Notes under the pieces: generated by a model | Database searches by the model: none | What the model saw: only the letters and a program-made list of their open reading frames with translations | What the model was told of the DNA's origin: nothing | DNA from: an uncultured Propionibacteriaceae bacterium | GTDB lineage: Bacteria; Actinomycetota; Actinomycetes; Propionibacteriales; Propionibacteriaceae | DNA: 7,122 nt | NCBI GenBank assembly: GCA_937859105.1 | Contig: CALMAD010000338.1 | Span: 1-7,122, forward strand | Direction: 5' to 3' | Shown here: in pieces, positions 5,761-7,122 of the stretch | Numbering within the stretch: the first letter of the stretch is position 1 | Layout: every line of letters starts with the position of its first letter | Made by a program: the position numbers and the translations under genes

Positions 5761-6720
5761 TCAGGCCTCGGAGCCGGCGGTCGCGCCGCGCAGGCGGCGG
5801 GCGGCGGCGTCCAGGGTGAGGACGAGCGCGAAGCCGCCGATGCCGAGCAGGGTTGGCACGAGGGCGGCGTCCGGCGAGGGGAGCGCGATCTCGGTGCTGT
5901 CGAGGCCGTACGGCCAGGGCCACAGGATGCGGATCGAGCCGACCATCAGGCCGATCATCGCCGCGAGCACCGCGTCGTGGAACCGGTTCAGCAGCCAGTG
6001 CAACGCGCTGGACGCCAGCGCCAGGCCGGTCGCGCAGCCGAGCGCGAAGACGGCGAGCGTGCCGACGTCGCGGTGGGCGACGGCGCCGATGACGGGGGCG
6101 TACATCCCCATGAGGACGAGCAGGAACGACCCGCTGATGCCGGGCAGGATCATCGCGCAGATGGCGATCGCGCCGGCGCCGAAGAACACCCACCACGGGG
6201 CCCCCTCCGAGCCGCCCGTGCCCGAGGGTGCCAGGCCGAGCAGCACGAACGTCGCGACGGCGGACGCCGCGGCCAGCGCCAGCTTCGCGGGCGTCGTGCC
6301 GGTGAGCTGTCGCCAGCAGAGGACGACCGCGGCGGCGATCAGGCCCACGAAGAGCCCGGCCAACTGCTCGGGGTAGGCGCGGAGGGCGGCCTCCATGGGT
6401 CCGGACAGGACGGCGATCACCGTGAGGATGCCGGCGCCGAGGCTGCCCAGCCACAGCCACGGCACGGCGCGCAGGTGGGCGAGGGCCTCGCGCGGCTGGC
6501 CCGTCAGGAGTGCGCGCGCCGCGCTGGACGCTGTGTGCAGCGCCGCGATGAGCTGGCGGTAGATGCCGAGGACCAGGGCGATCGTGCCGCCGGAGACGCC
6601 GGGGACGATGTCGGCGGCGCCCATGACGAACCCGCGCGCGACCTGAGGCAGGACGATGCGCGTCGGGGTGCGGGGGGTGTGGGGGGTGGTCGTTCTGGTG
6701 GCTGCGGTCGTCGTAGTCAT
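5761..6720 (-). CDS. popT: DUF368 polyprenyl-phosphate transporter, PopT family
   Basis: A 319-residue multi-pass membrane protein of the DUF368 family. Characterised members (PopT) return undecaprenyl phosphate, or another polyprenyl phosphate, from the outer to the inner leaflet so that it can again carry envelope sugars. The family has an internal duplication, visible as ADIVPGVSGGTIALVLGIY (36-54) and CAMILPGISGSFLLVLMGMY (188-207), each opening a re-entrant/helix unit. Further hydrophobic segments lie at roughly 88-107, 119-137, 145-163, 176-210, 221-245, 250-266 and 287-305. The first 21 residues form a hydrophilic Thr-rich tail (MTTTTAATRTTTPHT), unusual for the family. ATG at 6720 has no Shine-Dalgarno sequence but lies 8 bases after a TAATAT hexamer, so the mRNA is probably leaderless. 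It is monocistronic in this window and convergent with the nucleotidyltransferase. The family call is firm; the exact lipid carried is inferred. Confidence 0.92.
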   Translation of the reverse strand: MTTTTAATRTTTPHTPRTPTRIVLPQVARGFVMGAADIVPGVSGGTIALVLGIYRQLIAALHTASSAARALLTGQPREALAHLRAVPWLWLGSLGAGILTVIAVLSGPMEAALRAYPEQLAGLFVGLIAAAVVLCWRQLTGTTPAKLALAAASAVATFVLLGLAPSGTGGSEGAPWWVFFGAGAIAICAMILPGISGSFLLVLMGMYAPVIGAVAHRDVGTLAVFALGCATGLALASSALHWLLNRFHDAVLAAMIGLMVGSIRILWPWPYGLDSTEIALPSPDAALVPTLLGIGGFALVLTLDAAARRLRGATAGSEA

Positions 6721-6728
6721 CAGGACTC

Positions 6729-6757
6729 ATATTAGCCGGTTGATTGTTCAACCAGAA
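6729..6757 (-). promoter_or_regulatory. popT promoter
   Basis: On the minus strand TTCTGG (6752-6757) and TAATAT (6729-6734) are 17 bases apart. The -10 ends 8 bases before the popT ATG. The -10 stands out as one of the few AT-rich spots in the window; the -35 is weak. The layout predicts a leaderless transcript. Confidence 0.5.
6738..6753. promoter_or_regulatory. 16-bp palindromic operator candidate in the popT promoter
   Basis: GGTTGA-TTGT-TCAACC is a perfect inverted repeat with 6-bp arms and a 4-base centre, filling the spacer between the putative -35 and -10 of popT. A dimeric repressor bound here would block RNA polymerase. The TTGA...TCAA pattern resembles operators of MarR-type repressors, but no regulator gene is in the window, so the binding protein is unknown. 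Confidence 0.5.
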
Positions 6758-6790
6758 CTCGGTTGCCGTGTGCGTTTCTACCTGACGTTC

Positions 6791-6808
6791 TCCACACTCT
6801 GGTGTGGA
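6791..6808. repeat. 18-bp inverted repeat upstream of popT
   Basis: TCCACAC-TCTG-GTGTGGA has perfect 7-bp arms and a 4-base centre, beginning 37 bases beyond the palindrome in the popT promoter. It has no T-tract. It may be a second regulator site or a small hairpin; the function is unknown. Confidence 0.5.
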
Positions 6809-7122
6809 TTCTGTCGGCCGGTCGCGGGCTCGGGGGGTTGGGTGTGGCCACGGCGTCCGAGCGGGGGACGCGCGCACCGGCCTGGGTGGGACGCCGATTG
6901 CGAACGAGTGCGCAACGGATGGCGCCGCGCGACGCTCTGACAAGATCTCTCGACGAGCAGAGACCCCTCGTTCGCAGGGGCGAGGGGCTGCGCGGGGTGA
7001 GGGGATGCACGGGGGGGGGAGGGGGAAGTCTCGTCCGCACGGGGTGAGGCGAGAGTCGCCCGCCCGGGGCGGGGCGCGCGGCGAGGGGCCGCGCGGGGCC
7101 AGGGGGCAGCGGCAGGGGGGCG
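6809..7122. other. Right-end non-coding, G-tract-rich region
   Basis: No credible gene is visible in these 314 bases. Open frames exist on both strands, but their translations are low-complexity Arg/Gly/Pro-rich and have no start signals. From about 6977 the plus strand carries many runs of four or more G. Four of these (6994-6997, 7001-7004, 7011-7019, 7021-7025) are separated by loops of 3, 6 and 1 bases, a canonical G-quadruplex pattern. A small hairpin GGCGA-GAG-TCGCC lies at 7048-7060. Low base quality at a contig end is an alternative source of the G-runs. Confidence 0.55.

Noticed and set aside
4855..6735. 626-residue plus-strand open frame opposite popT
   Set aside because: It shows low-complexity Arg/Gly/Ala/Asp translation with no motif; it is a shadow of the nucleotidyltransferase and popT.
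6898..6915. Inverted repeat TTGCG-N8-CGCAA
   Set aside because: The 5-bp arms are short, there is no associated promoter or gene, and such repeats occur often by chance in this composition.
4451..6943. 830-residue minus-strand open frame
   Set aside because: It spans genes on both strands in the wrong frame; composition alone keeps it open. The real products there are the nucleotidyltransferase and PopT.
6763..7047. Possible small plus-strand gene at the right end
   Set aside because: The 94-residue translation ends in Gly/Arg runs from the G-tract region and shows no motif; no ribosome binding site or promoter was seen, and overlapping frames on both strands are equally open.

Overview
The window is very GC-rich. 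G/C-ending codons dominate, GTG and ATG starts are mixed, and starts without a Shine-Dalgarno sequence sit next to normal ones. The gene content and protein style fit an actinobacterium, plausibly of the Streptosporangiales (Actinomadura-like); that placement is inferred from protein style and composition, not from a marker gene. The first 13 bases match the 3' end of the Illumina TruSeq adapter, and the last ~150 bases are a G-tract-rich stretch, so this looks like a whole small contig of a draft assembly.

Layout, left to right. Bases 1-41 are the adapter remnant and a perfect hairpin that is probably a library artefact. A peptidase S51 family protein (126-842, minus) is divergent from purK (899-2140, plus), with only 56 bp between the two starts. 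purK overlaps purE (2140-2634) by one base. A hairpin separates purE from a convergent Tat-type lipoprotein with a class A beta-lactamase/PBP fold (2687-3529, minus). That gene is divergent from a membrane-anchored family 2 glycosyltransferase (3597-4595, plus), which overlaps by 4 bp (ATGA) a nucleotidyltransferase gene of unusual architecture (4592-5719). Convergent to it is a DUF368/PopT-type polyprenyl-phosphate transporter (5761-6720, minus). Upstream of that lies about 400 bp with no credible gene, holding a promoter, a 16-bp palindrome in the promoter spacer, a second inverted repeat and a run of G-tracts.

How the genes fit together. PurK and PurE perform two consecutive steps of de novo purine synthesis (AIR to N5-CAIR to CAIR). 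The lipoprotein, the glycosyltransferase and PopT all belong to the cell envelope: a penicillin-recognising fold, sugar transfer at the membrane, and recycling of the lipid carrier. The functional link among these three is inference. The nucleotidyltransferase appears to join a shortened, active-site-altered aminoglycoside/lincosamide-type domain to a second, apparently intact one, and is the most unusual protein here.

No mobile element, CRISPR array, tRNA or rRNA was seen, and there is no clear evidence of a new multi-gene system. The points most worth a second look are the nucleotidyltransferase architecture, a repeat-built insert in PurK, the leaderless divergent starts, the palindrome in the popT promoter, the strongly over-represented octamer GGCGTCCG, and the sequencing-derived contig end.
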